A DNA stretch of 64,000 nucleotides from Gemella morbillorum (GCF_900476045.1 NZ_LS483440.1:124001-188000), one strand, 5' to 3'. Positions 16,411 to 26,386 are shown, counted from the first letter of the stretch. Numbers and translations are program-made. The notes: generated by a model not told the origin, from the sequence alone.

Positions 16411-17523
16411 ATGAAAAAATTACGCACTCTATTAACAATTTTAATAACATTGTCACTTGTGGTTGTAGGATGTTCATCTAAGAGCAAGAATGACAATAAG
16501 ACGGACAATTCAAAAGGATACAAAATAGGAATTGTTACTGGTGAAGGTGGAGCAAAAGATAAAAGCTTTAACCAAGCCAACGTAGAAGCGATTCAAGCAT
16601 GGGTTAAAGAAAATGGAGCGAAAGATCCTGTTGTTATCGAAACTAAAACACAATCGGATTTATCATCTAATGTTCAAAATGCGGCGAAAGTTTCTGATAT
16701 AATTTCAGTTGCAGGATATGAGTTTGAAAAAGAACTTACAAAAATTTCTGCACAATATAAAGACAAAAAATTCTTATATATTGATACTTTTGTAGAAGCG
16801 CCAAATATTGCATCGTTGATATTTAAAGAACAAGAAGCAGGATACCTAGCAGGATATGCAGCAGCATTAAAATCTAAAACTGGTAAAGTAGGATTTATCG
16901 GTGGAACAAAAATCCCACCAGTAGAAAGATTTGGTATTGGATTTGTTCAAGGAGCTAAAGCGGCTAAAAGTGATATTAAAATTATGTACAACTACAGTGG
17001 AACATTCTCAGATACAAACAAAGGTAAAACATTAGCGGCAACTATGTATGATTCTGGAGCAGATGTTATTTTCGTTGCGGCTGGTAACACAGGTAATGGA
17101 GTAATATCAGAAGCAAAAGAACGTGGGGTTCTTGATATGTCTAAAGGTGGAGAAGTTAATCACTGGGTTGTTGGTGTAGATAAAGACCAATACGAAGAAG
17201 GTATCTTCAAAGGAAAAGACAAAGACGGTAAAGAAGTTCAAAAATCTGTTGTTTTAACATCAGCTGTAAAAAATATTGAAGTAGCAGTTACTAAGATTTT
17301 AAATGAGATTAAAGCTGATAAATTCCAAAATGGTAAACATATATTTGGTATTAAAGAAAATGGAGTAGGCATTCCAAAAGAAAATCCAAATTTAAATGAT
17401 GATATAAAAGGAAAATTAACTAAAGCAATCGAAGAGTTGAAATCAGGAAAAGTGGAAGTTGTAGCCACTGGAGACGAATTAAAAGCAAAAGGTTCAGTAA
17501 CTAACATTGAAGGTGAGCTTTAA
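16411..17523 (+). CDS. BMP-family nucleoside-binding lipoprotein (first copy)
   Basis: 370 residues, MKKLRTLL signal ending VVGC, then a Ser/Asn/Asp linker and a periplasmic-binding fold of the BMP/Med family: GEGGAKDKSFNQAN, QEAGYLAGYAAALKSKTGKVGFIGG, VDKDQYEEG. In Bacillus the homologue NupN (YufN) binds nucleosides for NupOPQ. It has its own promoter and terminator and is about two-thirds identical by eye to the next gene, so the two receptors probably share the transporter encoded downstream. Confidence 0.9.
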   Translation: MKKLRTLLTILITLSLVVVGCSSKSKNDNKTDNSKGYKIGIVTGEGGAKDKSFNQANVEAIQAWVKENGAKDPVVIETKTQSDLSSNVQNAAKVSDIISVAGYEFEKELTKISAQYKDKKFLYIDTFVEAPNIASLIFKEQEAGYLAGYAAALKSKTGKVGFIGGTKIPPVERFGIGFVQGAKAAKSDIKIMYNYSGTFSDTNKGKTLAATMYDSGADVIFVAAGNTGNGVISEAKERGVLDMSKGGEVNHWVVGVDKDQYEEGIFKGKDKDGKEVQKSVVLTSAVKNIEVAVTKILNEIKADKFQNGKHIFGIKENGVGIPKENPNLNDDIKGKLTKAIEELKSGKVEVVATGDELKAKGSVTNIEGEL

Positions 17524-17532
17524 TATTTTCAA

Positions 17533-17571
17533 AATACGGAGTCAAGGACATAGGGTGGCTCCGTATTTTTT
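17533..17571 (+). terminator. Terminator of the first BMP gene
   Basis: AATACGGAG pairs with CTCCGTATT, followed by TTTT. The GGGTGGCTCCG in its loop side resembles a T-box word but there is no T-box leader. Confidence 0.85.
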
Positions 17572-17917
17572 ATAATTTGTGATTGTATTCAATAACCGAA
17601 CTATAAAATTATTCAAAAAAATAATAAAAAATAATATGATGAAAACGCTGATTTTACAGTCGTTGTTGTGTTAGTTTCGTTTTATTTAATAATATAATAT
17701 AACTAAATGTTCGGGCTTTATTTTAATAAAAAACATGAGGGAAAAGAGAAATTTAAAATGCTAATTTAAAAGTTATGAAAATGCTTTAAAGAGATGTGAG
17801 AAATTTTGTTATCTATAGGGTAATAAGAACGATAAATCATAAAAAAATAGAAAAAAGACACTTTCCTCCCTAAACACGAACTTTCTAAAAAAATATATTT
17901 GAAAAACAAATAAAATG

Positions 17918-17946
17918 TTGATATTTAGAAGATAATGTGGTATTAT
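17918..17946 (+). promoter_or_regulatory. Promoter of the second BMP gene
   Basis: TTGATA (17918-17923), 17 bp, TATTAT (17941-17946) preceded by TGG, an extended -10. The stretch 17572-17917 holds no gene; a partial cre-like word TGAAAACGCTGATT near 17640 is too far upstream to weigh. Confidence 0.65.
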
Positions 17947-17987
17947 TTAAATATAAAATATATAATAACAAAGGAGACTTTTTATTT

Positions 17988-19097
17988 ATGAAAAAGGTAT
18001 TTTCGTTAATAGCAGTTGTTTTATCAGCAGCATTAATTTTCGTTGGATGTTCTTCTAAATCATCTAACAACAATTCTAGTTCAGATAGTAAATCTGACTT
18101 AAAAATCGGAGTTGTAACTGACGAAGGTGGAGCAAAAGATAAAAGTTTTAACCAAAGTAACGTAGAAGCTGTTCAAGAATGGGTTCAAAAAAATGGTGGT
18201 AAAGCTTTAAATCCAATTGAAACTAAAAACCAAAGTGATATTGCAGCTAACTTACAAAACGCTTCAAAAGCAGCAGACGTTATTTCTCTTGCTGGATTCT
18301 ACTTTGAAAAAGAGTTACCAAAAATTGCAGATTCATTCCAAGATAAAAAATACATCTTTATCGATGGATCAGTACCTAACAAAAACGTAGAATCAGTATT
18401 ATTCGCTGAACAAGAAGCAGGATACTTAGCAGGATATGCAGCAGCTCTTCAATCAAAAACTGGAAAAGTTGGATTCATCGGTGGAGCTAAAATCCCAGCG
18501 GTAATCAAATTCGGTTTAGGATTTGTACAAGGTGCTAAAGCAGCTAAAAAAGATATCAAAATCGTTTATAACTACAGTGGTTCATTCAATGATACTAACA
18601 AAGGTAAAACTTTAGCAGCTACAATGTTTGACGCTGGAGCAGACGTTATCTTCGTTGCAGCTGGTGGAACTGGAAGTGGATCAATCAAAGAAGCTCAAGA
18701 AAGAGCTACTAAAGATCTAAAAGAAAGCGGAGAAGTTAAACACTGGATCGTTGGTGTAGACAAAGACCAATATGCAGAAGGTGTATTCAAAGCTAAAGAT
18801 AAAGATGGAAAAGATGTAGAGAAATCTGTAATCTTAACTTCAGCTGTTAAACGTATTGACGTAGCAGTTAAAAACATCTTAGATTCAATCAAAGCTGGTA
18901 AATTTGAAGGTGGAACTACTAAAACATTCACAATCAAAGAAGACGGTGTAGGACTTCCAGCACAAAATCCAAACTTAAGTGATGCAATTAAAGCTAAAAT
19001 CGATGCAGCTGTTAAAGATCTTAAAGAAGGTAAAGTAACAGTAGCATCAGAAGCTGCTAAAATAACAGATAAAGCTAATATTGACGGAGAACTATAA
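17988..19097 (+). CDS. BMP-family nucleoside-binding lipoprotein (second copy)
   Basis: 369 residues with signal MKKVFSLIAVVLSAALIFVGC. It is a close paralogue of the previous gene throughout (DEGGAKDKSFNQSN, QEAGYLAGYAAALQSKTGKVGFIGG, YNYSGSFNDTNKGKTLAATMFDAGAD). The frame is open to 17937, but AAAGGAGA is spaced for the ATG at 17988, where the signal peptide begins. Codon use is more uniform than in the first copy (many AAC/ATC/TTC endings), suggesting higher expression. Followed by a terminator, so it is not cotranscribed with the ABC genes by default. Confidence 0.9.
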   Translation: MKKVFSLIAVVLSAALIFVGCSSKSSNNNSSSDSKSDLKIGVVTDEGGAKDKSFNQSNVEAVQEWVQKNGGKALNPIETKNQSDIAANLQNASKAADVISLAGFYFEKELPKIADSFQDKKYIFIDGSVPNKNVESVLFAEQEAGYLAGYAAALQSKTGKVGFIGGAKIPAVIKFGLGFVQGAKAAKKDIKIVYNYSGSFNDTNKGKTLAATMFDAGADVIFVAAGGTGSGSIKEAQERATKDLKESGEVKHWIVGVDKDQYAEGVFKAKDKDGKDVEKSVILTSAVKRIDVAVKNILDSIKAGKFEGGTTKTFTIKEDGVGLPAQNPNLSDAIKAKIDAAVKDLKEGKVTVASEAAKITDKANIDGEL

Positions 19098-19122
19098 GAC
19101 TAATAGTTTAGTCATAGAAAAA

Positions 19123-19147
19123 GGCCTAGTTTTACTAGGTCTTTTTT
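19123..19147 (+). terminator. Terminator of the second BMP gene
   Basis: GGCCTAG-TTTTA-CTAGGTC stem with one G-T pair, followed by six Ts. Confidence 0.8.
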
Positions 19148-19380
19148 CTAAAATATAGGTAAGTATATTTTTAAAAGATACATTCAGAAATAAAATAGTT
19201 TCGCAGATTATTATTTAAACGTAAGGTAAGTATAAAAAAATTTGTTTTAAATTAATACTAAGAAAAGAGATAATGATATTAAACTAAGTATGATAAATAA
19301 GAAAGATGTAATTAATATTTATCTATAAGAAATATAGTTAAATAGTATTAAAATTCAAATGAAAAATTAACATAAAAAGC

Positions 19381-19409
19381 TATACTAGAACGTAAAAATC
19401 TAGTATAAT
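19381..19409 (+). promoter_or_regulatory. Operator-like inverted repeat over the -10 of the nucleoside ABC operon
   Basis: TATACTAGA (19381-19389) and TCTAGTATA (19399-19407) form a perfect 9-bp inverted repeat with a 9-bp spacer; its right arm contains the -10 TATAAT (19404-19409). A repressor bound here would block the promoter. The stretch 19148-19380 shows nothing else. Confidence 0.5.
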
Positions 19410-19445
19410 ATATAAGTGAAATTAACAAAAAAGAGAGGTAAAGAT

Positions 19446-20957
19446 ATGTACGCTATAGAAATGCTAAACATAACTAAAAAGTTTGGTGACTTCTACGCAA
19501 ATAAAGACATTACTATTCAGGTTAAGAATAATGAAATTCATGCTTTGCTTGGAGAAAATGGTGCCGGAAAATCTACATTAATGTCAGTTCTTTTTGGGAT
19601 GTACCATCAAGAAGCAGGTGTGATTAAATTAGATGGAAAAGAAGTTGATATTAAAGACCCTAAACATGCGAATAAACTTGGAATTGGGATGGTACACCAA
19701 CACTTCAAACTTATTAAAAACTTTACTGTTGCTGAAAATATTATTTTAGGAATGGAAGAAGTAAAAGGTGGAAAAATTGATTTAGAATCTGCTGCAAATA
19801 AAATTTCAGAGTTATCTAGAAAATATGGATTAGAAGTTAATCCTAAAGCCCTTGTTGGTGATATAAGTGTAGGGATGCAACAAAGGGTTGAAATTTTAAA
19901 AATGTTATATAGAGATGCTAACATTTTAATTTTCGACGAACCAACGGCGGTATTAACACCAGCGGAGATTGAAGAATTTTTAGCGATTCTTAAAAATCTT
20001 CAAGCAGAAGGAAAAACTATTCTGTTAATTACGCACAAACTTAATGAGATTATGGCAGTAGCTAATCGTTGCAGTATTATTCGTCGTGGAGAATATTTTG
20101 GAACAGTAGAAGTTGCAGAAACAACTAAAGAAAAATTAGCAAGCCTTATGATTGGTAAAGACTTAGAAATAATCAAGTATGAACGTTCTCGTGAAGGGAA
20201 GAAAAAAATACTAGAAGTATCAGGTATTTATGCAGATACTCAAGAAAAACAAAATATCTTACATGACTTCAATCTTGACGTACATGAAAGAGAAATCTTA
20301 GGTATTGCTGGAGTTGATGGTAATGGACAACAACAATTTGTTGAAGTACTGAATGCTTTACTTAAAGAAACACAAGGTAAAATTATCTTTGATGGAAAAG
20401 ATTTACATGGAATTTCTACAGCAAAACGTAAAGAATTAGGTCTTGAAATCATTGCCGAAGATAGACATAAAGATGGATTAGTGTTAGATTTCAGCGTTGA
20501 AGAAAATTCAGTATTAGAAAATTACTACACAGAGAAGTTTTCTAAAAATGGATTCCTTAAAAAGCCTGTAATTTCTAAATTTGCAAAAGAAATTTGTGAA
20601 AAATATGATGTTCGTAAAGCTGGTGATGAGAAGATTTCTGCACGAAGCATGAGTGGTGGTAACCAACAAAAACTTATTATCGGGCGCGCATTAGAACTTG
20701 ACCCTAAACTATTAGTGACTACTCAACCAACTCGTGGTCTTGACGTAGGGGCTATTAATGGTATTCATAAAATGCTAATTGATTACCGTGATAAAGGTAA
20801 TAGTGTTCTATTAATTTCATTTGACTTAGATGAAATTTTAACTTTATCAGATAGAATAGCAGTTATTCACAACGGTAATATTATCGATGTTGTAGATAAT
20901 GATGAGAATGTAACAAAAGAACAACTTGGTCTGCTTATGGCAGGGGTTAAGAAGTAG
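19446..20957 (+). CDS. nupO: Nucleoside ABC transporter ATP-binding protein (NupO/YufO type)
   Basis: About 503 residues with two ABC cassettes. The first has GENGAGKST, ISVGMQQRVEIL and ILIFDEPTAVLTP; the second has a degenerate P-loop (GVDGNGQQQ) but a good signature MSGGNQQKLIIG, the normal pattern for this RbsA-like class. A GTG at 19416 is in frame, but AGAGAGG is spaced for the ATG at 19446. It powers purine nucleoside uptake together with the next two permeases and the BMP lipoproteins. Confidence 0.9.
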   Translation: MYAIEMLNITKKFGDFYANKDITIQVKNNEIHALLGENGAGKSTLMSVLFGMYHQEAGVIKLDGKEVDIKDPKHANKLGIGMVHQHFKLIKNFTVAENIILGMEEVKGGKIDLESAANKISELSRKYGLEVNPKALVGDISVGMQQRVEILKMLYRDANILIFDEPTAVLTPAEIEEFLAILKNLQAEGKTILLITHKLNEIMAVANRCSIIRRGEYFGTVEVAETTKEKLASLMIGKDLEIIKYERSREGKKKILEVSGIYADTQEKQNILHDFNLDVHEREILGIAGVDGNGQQQFVEVLNALLKETQGKIIFDGKDLHGISTAKRKELGLEIIAEDRHKDGLVLDFSVEENSVLENYYTEKFSKNGFLKKPVISKFAKEICEKYDVRKAGDEKISARSMSGGNQQKLIIGRALELDPKLLVTTQPTRGLDVGAINGIHKMLIDYRDKGNSVLLISFDLDEILTLSDRIAVIHNGNIIDVVDNDENVTKEQLGLLMAGVKK

Positions 20958-20969
20958 AGAGGAGAACCT

Positions 20970-22028
20970 ATGTTAAAGAAAGTTTTAACTAATGCGGTGC
21001 TACCAATATTAGCTTCATTTATAATTGGAGCAATTCTTATTTCAGCAATAGGAGCAGCACCAGGAGACGTATTAGGAGTTATGGGTGATATTTTCACCGA
21101 CTCTAACAGTATAGCTGAAATTTTTGTATCGACAATTCCGTTAATTTGTACAGGATTGTCAGTAGCCTTTGCATTTAGAACAGGGTTATTCAATATAGGA
21201 GCAGAAGGACAATTCATTATGGGTGGACTTTTTGCAGGTATTGTTGCTATTAAAATGCAAGGTATGAACTTTTATGTAGTCTTAGTAGCAAGTATCTTAG
21301 CAGGTATTATTGTTGGTGGACTTTGGGCAGCTATTGCAGGGTATTTAAAAGCTAGATTCAATATTAGTGAAGTAGTTGTAACAATTATGTTAAACTACAC
21401 AGCTTTATACTTTGTTCAATTTGCAGTGCCAAAATTTATTCGAGGAAATAATGACATTATATCTCAACCACTTGTTGCAAGTGACGGTTCAGGATATTTA
21501 AAAAATGATTTGATAGAAGGTATTTTCAATAACCACCGTTTAGGAACGGATTTATTCTTAGCTATTTTTGCGGTTATTATATTCTATATCGTTATGGAAA
21601 AAACAGTATTCGGTTATGAGCTTCGTTCAGTAGGGTTTAACCCATCAGCATCTAGATTTGTTGGTATGAAAGTTAATAGAAACACTGTTCTTTCAATGGC
21701 TATTTCAGGAGCATTTGCTGGACTTGGAGGAGCGCTTTACAATATGGGACCTGTTGGTCAAGTAGTTGCAGGGTCTACATTCCAAGGGTTTGGATACATG
21801 GGTATCGCGGTTGCACTTATCGGAGCAAATACAGCACTAGGCTCATTCTTAGGAGCATTATTATTCGGATTCCTAGGAGTTCTTACTCCACAATTAGCGT
21901 TTATCGGTATTCCAAAAGATATCGCGAACATCTTAATCGGATTAATCGTATTATTCGTTGCAGCAAAAGCTATTTTCGATAGCAAATTACTAGATAAACT
22001 AGTTAGTAAAAAGAAAGGAGATAAATAA
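20970..22028 (+). CDS. nupP: Nucleoside ABC transporter permease (NupP/YufP type)
   Basis: 352 residues, about nine membrane segments, BPD_transp_2 family. Diagnostic segments: AFRTGLFNIGAEGQFIMGGL, FNISEVVVTIMLNYTAL and AISGAFAGLGGALYNMG. It starts 12 bp after nupO and ends directly against the next permease (stop followed at once by ATG). Confidence 0.9.
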   Translation: MLKKVLTNAVLPILASFIIGAILISAIGAAPGDVLGVMGDIFTDSNSIAEIFVSTIPLICTGLSVAFAFRTGLFNIGAEGQFIMGGLFAGIVAIKMQGMNFYVVLVASILAGIIVGGLWAAIAGYLKARFNISEVVVTIMLNYTALYFVQFAVPKFIRGNNDIISQPLVASDGSGYLKNDLIEGIFNNHRLGTDLFLAIFAVIIFYIVMEKTVFGYELRSVGFNPSASRFVGMKVNRNTVLSMAISGAFAGLGGALYNMGPVGQVVAGSTFQGFGYMGIAVALIGANTALGSFLGALLFGFLGVLTPQLAFIGIPKDIANILIGLIVLFVAAKAIFDSKLLDKLVSKKKGDK

Positions 22029-22949
22029 ATGGATACAGTATTATCACTATTAGACTCAATGTTACAATATACAGTACCTATTCTAATAGCAGCCATTGGT
22101 GGTTTCTATTCTGAAAAGAGTGGGGTTGTTAATATTGCACTTGACGGTTTTGTAATTTTTGGTTCATTTGTTGCTTCTTTCATAGCTTTAACAGCATTCG
22201 AAGGTGCGCCAACCATGTTTCAATTGGTTATATGTTTACTAGCTGCGACAATATGTGGAGGACTACTTTCACTTATCCACGCATTTATCAGTATTAACTT
22301 AAAAGCTGATCAAGTTATCTCAGGGACAGCGATTAACTTAATTACACCAGCTATTGCATTATTCTTAGTTAACCATTTCAATGGGACTTACGAATTATTA
22401 TTAGCAAGTGGATTCCCTAGATATACAGTTTTTGGTAAATTTACAGTATATCCAACGATTATTATAGCAATAGTATTAGTAGCACTTACTTACTATATTA
22501 TTTACAAACGTCCATTTGGACTTAGACTTCGTTCTGTTGGGGAAAATCCTCAAGCCAGTGATTCATTAGGATTAAACGTATTTAAATACCGTTATATTGG
22601 GGTATTTATTTCTGGATGTTTAGCAGGACTTGCAGGTGCAATTATTGCAACTACATTTAGCCAAGGATTTAACGCGGCAATTACAGTATACGGTTTTGGT
22701 TACTTGGCATTAGCAGCCTTAATCTTTGGTAAATATAACCCAATTACAATTACATTTGCAGCGTTATTCTTCGGAGGAACAAAAGTTTTCGCAGAAAAAG
22801 TGTCTATTCTTGCACCAGATCTTCCAATTCCAGTATCATTCTGGAACATGTTCCCATTCGTAGCGACAATTATCGCACTTATCGTCTTCTCTAAGAAAAC
22901 TTCTACACCAGAAGCGCTTGGAGTTCCTTACGATAAAGGTATGAGATAA
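22029..22949 (+). CDS. nupQ: Nucleoside ABC transporter permease (NupQ/YufQ type)
   Basis: 306 residues, hydrophobic, same superfamily as its neighbour: SEKSGVVNIALDGFVIFGSF, LKADQVISGTAINLI, LRSVGENPQASDSLG and FGKYNPITI. Heterodimer partner of NupP. The start abuts the previous stop with AAAGGAG inside the upstream gene's end. Ends the operon before a strong terminator. Confidence 0.9.
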   Translation: MDTVLSLLDSMLQYTVPILIAAIGGFYSEKSGVVNIALDGFVIFGSFVASFIALTAFEGAPTMFQLVICLLAATICGGLLSLIHAFISINLKADQVISGTAINLITPAIALFLVNHFNGTYELLLASGFPRYTVFGKFTVYPTIIIAIVLVALTYYIIYKRPFGLRLRSVGENPQASDSLGLNVFKYRYIGVFISGCLAGLAGAIIATTFSQGFNAAITVYGFGYLALAALIFGKYNPITITFAALFFGGTKVFAEKVSILAPDLPIPVSFWNMFPFVATIIALIVFSKKTSTPEALGVPYDKGMR

Positions 22950-22980
22950 GGTAAAAGTAATTTAATCAAAATATATACAA

Positions 22981-23018
22981 TAACACTCAGAAAGTTAATT
23001 ATTCTGAGTGTTATTTTT
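22981..23018 (+). terminator. Terminator of the nucleoside ABC operon
   Basis: Perfect 12-bp stem TAACACTCAGAA / TTCTGAGTGTTA, followed by a T run. Confidence 0.92.
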
Positions 23019-23107
23019 TAATTTAGAGAAAATGTGGTATAATAATGTCAAAGAAAAAAGAATAATCAATAAAATATCTTACTTTATTGATAAAGGAGAA
23101 TTTAGAT

Positions 23108-23806
23108 ATGAATAAGAAATTACTTATGGTTCTTGCAGCAGGTGCATTGGTTATAACAGGATGTGCAGCAAAAGAAGCCAATAAAGAAAAAAATGAAAAA
23201 AATAACTCAGAACAAAAAGATGTTCCAAAAGAAGAAAAGAAACAAGAACAAAAAGCTGCTCACGACTTAAAAGAAGCAGAAAAGCTAATAAATAAAGTGG
23301 CTATTTCAGGAAATGATTTATCGAGGTTAAAAACACAAACGAATCTATTAGCTTGGATTACACAAGACAGAGTTAAAAAATCGAAATCACCTAATGGAGA
23401 TGAACTGTTCACTATTTCGAAAGAAGATTATCTAGATGTTATCAATGAATATTCAGATAAAACTTATACTATGAATGAGGCGTTAGGTTTATTAAAAGGA
23501 CCAAATTTTAACGAATATGAAGTTGAAGCAGCAAAATCGCCATTGTATCCAACAAAAAATGAAATACATTATTATAAAGGTGATGATAAAATTGTCTTTG
23601 TTGGAATGCCTTTAACAAATAAATATCCACAAGAAGTTGAAGCAAAAGAAAAGTGGAAAGTAGAAGGAGATAGTATAAAAATAAATGTCCTTGATGCAAT
23701 GACTAAGACAAATATTTCGACTATAACTATAAAACTTAACAACAAAGATTATCAAGGTGGAAGCAAAAAATCTAAATATTATGTTGAAAGTGTAAAATAT
23801 AATTAA
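23108..23806 (+). CDS. Small lipoprotein of unknown function
   Basis: 232 residues: MNKKLLMVLAAGALVITGC signal, a Lys/Glu/Asn linker to about residue 60, then a soluble domain with many charged residues and no motif I recognise. The frame is open to 23087, but AAAGGAGAA is spaced for the ATG at 23108, where the signal peptide begins. Promoter-like TGGTATAAT lies near 23036. Surface-anchored; role unknown. Confidence 0.75.
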   Translation: MNKKLLMVLAAGALVITGCAAKEANKEKNEKNNSEQKDVPKEEKKQEQKAAHDLKEAEKLINKVAISGNDLSRLKTQTNLLAWITQDRVKKSKSPNGDELFTISKEDYLDVINEYSDKTYTMNEALGLLKGPNFNEYEVEAAKSPLYPTKNEIHYYKGDDKIVFVGMPLTNKYPQEVEAKEKWKVEGDSIKINVLDAMTKTNISTITIKLNNKDYQGGSKKSKYYVESVKYN

Positions 23807-23957
23807 AATATATGTGTAAATTCTTTATTTTAATAGTTTATTAACGATTTTAAAATTTCTAATAAAATTGATAACTTGTATGTAATGTAAAATAAGAGAT
23901 GATTTAAGTGTATTCAATAGATAGTAGCTAATTTATCTTTAAGATTAGAATCAAAGT

Positions 23958-24001
23958 TTAGTAGCGTAATGGTGAAATGGCCACTGCGCTATTAATTTTT
24001 T
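23958..24001 (+). terminator. Likely terminator in the 23.8-24.2 kb gap
   Basis: TAGCG pairs with CGCTA around partly paired GGTG/CCAC, followed by TTAATTTTTT. The remainder of 23807-24189 is AT-rich sequence without a gene I can support. Confidence 0.5.
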
Positions 24002-24189
24002 ATAGTTAATTACTTATACTTATATTTTCAGAAAGTAGTAGGTATTATTCACTATATTTTCTGTTATTTTGTTATTTAATTAGTAAAAATTCAATATATT
24101 TTTGGAAAATAAAGAGTGTTAATTATTTCTATATATGCTTAATATTAAAGCAATTTATAGGTTAAAGCTGTATTATAAAAAGCAAACTC

Positions 24190-24262
24190 TTGCAAAATTA
24201 TAAAAGAATATATATAATATAAAGTAAGGATTTATGCCTAAATATTTAAGGAGGATAATATA
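24190..24262 (+). promoter_or_regulatory. Promoter and leader of surface protein 1 (duplicated at 26750)
   Basis: TTGCAA (24190-24195), 17 bp, TATAAT (24213-24218), then a leader with AAGGAGG. From about 24188 this block is repeated base for base at 26748-26822, in front of surface protein 2. Confidence 0.75.
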
Positions 24263-26386
24263 GTGAAAAATATTACAAAAAAATATGTTCATGTATTTAT
24301 GGCAGTTTTGTTAGTATTATCAGTATTTGTACCATTTTTAAAAACTGGTAATACCGTAAAAGCAGCAGAATTACCAGCAAATAAATATACTATGACAACC
24401 GTTCCAACAATCAATAATAATAAATTAGTTGATAATGCAAAATATGGGGAAGGTAAATTTTATCTACAACCAACGTATAGTTTCCCAGATGATGTAGTGC
24501 TAAAAAATGGAGACTATATGGTTTACCAAGTTCCAAACGAGTTTAAAATCGAACAAGATTTAACAACTGATTTGAGAGCGGCAGATGGAACAGTAATTGC
24601 ACAATTAACAACAAATAAAGCAACTAATACGGCAAAAGTCACAGTAACAAATCAAGATTACTTTGCTAACTTGCCAGAAGATAAAAAAATTACAGCTTTA
24701 TTTACTGTTGTATGGGCAGATAGTGTTAAGTTAGATACTCCATACAAAATCACGATTCCTGGTGCTGGGGTTTACAATTTAACTCGTATTGTACCAGATG
24801 AAGATCCAACAGGATTTACAAAATGGGGAGTTCAAGACTCAAGTGACCCTAACTATGTAAACTGGCGTATCCGTATTAACCGTTATGCAAAACAACTTAC
24901 AAACGTTAATATAGCAGATACTATCCCAGAAGGACAAGTATTAGCTAGTGATATTACAGGATACTATTTCACTGGATGGAATAAACCAGAAGCTCATCCT
25001 AAGTTAGATGCAGCACATGTAACTGTAACAGATCAAAATCATTTCTCAATCAATCCGAATGGTAATGGTAAATTAGATGGACAAGGGCTTTATATTTTAT
25101 ATAAAACACGTTTAACAGCACCTGTTGACAACACAACTAAAAAAGTATTTAACAATGCTAAAGTTACAACTGATCAAGGTGTTTTTGATGTACCAGGTTT
25201 TGCACCATTAACTACAACAGAAGGTATTGGAGCAGGTGGTAAATCAGATGAAGTTGTATTTGAGGTAACTAAAAAACTTGAAGGTAAAGCTCTAGAAGCA
25301 GATGCGTTCACTTTCCAATTAATTGCACCAGATGGAACTGTACAAGAAGCGAAAAACGACGCTAATGGAAAAGTGAAATTCCCAGCTGTTAAGTTCTCAA
25401 AAACAGGAACATTTAAATACCAAATCAAAGAAGTAGATGGTAAAAAAGGTGGATACACTTATGATACTAAAACTATCAATGCAACAGTTACAGTAACAGA
25501 TGTGTATGGAGTTAAGACAGCAAGTGTAAAATATGATAATAAAGAATTCAAAAATACTTATAAAGCAGCTGAAACAACAGTTCAATTAGAAGCGACAAAA
25601 GTATTGAAAAATAAAGTACTAGAAGCAGAGAAGTATGAATTTGAATTAAAAGAAAATGGTGCGCTTGTTAGTACAGCTAAGAATGATGCAGCAGGAAAAA
25701 TTACATTCCCAGCAATTACATATAAAGAAGCAGGGAAACACACTTACACTATTACAGAAAAAGCAGGATCAGGGGATGATGGAGTAGCATACGATCCTAA
25801 TGCTTATGAAGTTACAGTAGATGTAAAAGATAATGGTGAAGGTAAATTAGTAGCAACAGTGACAGGGTTAGATAATCTAACTTTTGTAAATGTTTATACA
25901 CCAAAACCAACAAAAGCAACTATCAATGCTAAAAAAGAATTAGCTGGTAAAAACTTAGAAGATAACGAATTCACCTTTGTAGTAAAAGAAGGAACTAAAG
26001 TAGTAGGAACAGCTAAAAACAAAGCAGATGGAACAGTTACTTTCAATATAGAATATAAAGAAGCAGGGACTCATAATTATAAACTGACTGAAGTAAATGA
26101 AGGAAAAGACGGGTATACTTATGATGATGCTTCTTATGACGTAAAAGTAGAAGTTACTGACAATGGTGGTCAACTTGAAGCAAAAGTTACTGGACCTGAA
26201 GATAAAGCAATATTTAAAAATACTTACAAACCAAAAGGAGAAACTCCTGGTGGTTCAAATGACCCAGATCCTAAGGGAACATTACCAAAAACAGGGGCTA
26301 CTGATTCACCAGTATTACCTGGACTTTTAGGACTTGTGCTTATAGCAGTATCTGCATTCCTATATCGCGCTAGAAATAATAACTAA
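24263..26386 (+). CDS. LPxTG-anchored surface protein with isopeptide-type repeat domains (3 repeats)
   Basis: 707 residues from a GTG start with AGGAGG in front. Signal peptide (residues 1-35, cut near KAAE), an adhesin-like N-terminal region (about 36-325), then three repeats of about 110 residues (starting near VTKKLEGKAL, TKVLKNKVLEAE and KKELAGKNLED). Each repeat ends with F-N/K-N-x-Y, the pilin-type pattern of Lys-Asn isopeptide domains (Spy0128/FctA-like). The C-terminus has LPKTG, a hydrophobic helix and RARNNN for sortase anchoring. No sortase or pilin operon is nearby, so a single-chain adhesin is likeliest. Confidence 0.88.
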   Translation: MKNITKKYVHVFMAVLLVLSVFVPFLKTGNTVKAAELPANKYTMTTVPTINNNKLVDNAKYGEGKFYLQPTYSFPDDVVLKNGDYMVYQVPNEFKIEQDLTTDLRAADGTVIAQLTTNKATNTAKVTVTNQDYFANLPEDKKITALFTVVWADSVKLDTPYKITIPGAGVYNLTRIVPDEDPTGFTKWGVQDSSDPNYVNWRIRINRYAKQLTNVNIADTIPEGQVLASDITGYYFTGWNKPEAHPKLDAAHVTVTDQNHFSINPNGNGKLDGQGLYILYKTRLTAPVDNTTKKVFNNAKVTTDQGVFDVPGFAPLTTTEGIGAGGKSDEVVFEVTKKLEGKALEADAFTFQLIAPDGTVQEAKNDANGKVKFPAVKFSKTGTFKYQIKEVDGKKGGYTYDTKTINATVTVTDVYGVKTASVKYDNKEFKNTYKAAETTVQLEATKVLKNKVLEAEKYEFELKENGALVSTAKNDAAGKITFPAITYKEAGKHTYTITEKAGSGDDGVAYDPNAYEVTVDVKDNGEGKLVATVTGLDNLTFVNVYTPKPTKATINAKKELAGKNLEDNEFTFVVKEGTKVVGTAKNKADGTVTFNIEYKEAGTHNYKLTEVNEGKDGYTYDDASYDVKVEVTDNGGQLEAKVTGPEDKAIFKNTYKPKGETPGGSNDPDPKGTLPKTGATDSPVLPGLLGLVLIAVSAFLYRARNNN

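Noticed and set aside
17534-17571. GGGTGGCTCCGTATT resembling a T-box antiterminator word
   Set aside because: It is the 3' arm of a simple terminator after the BMP gene; no specifier loop, no long leader, no amino acid gene behind it.
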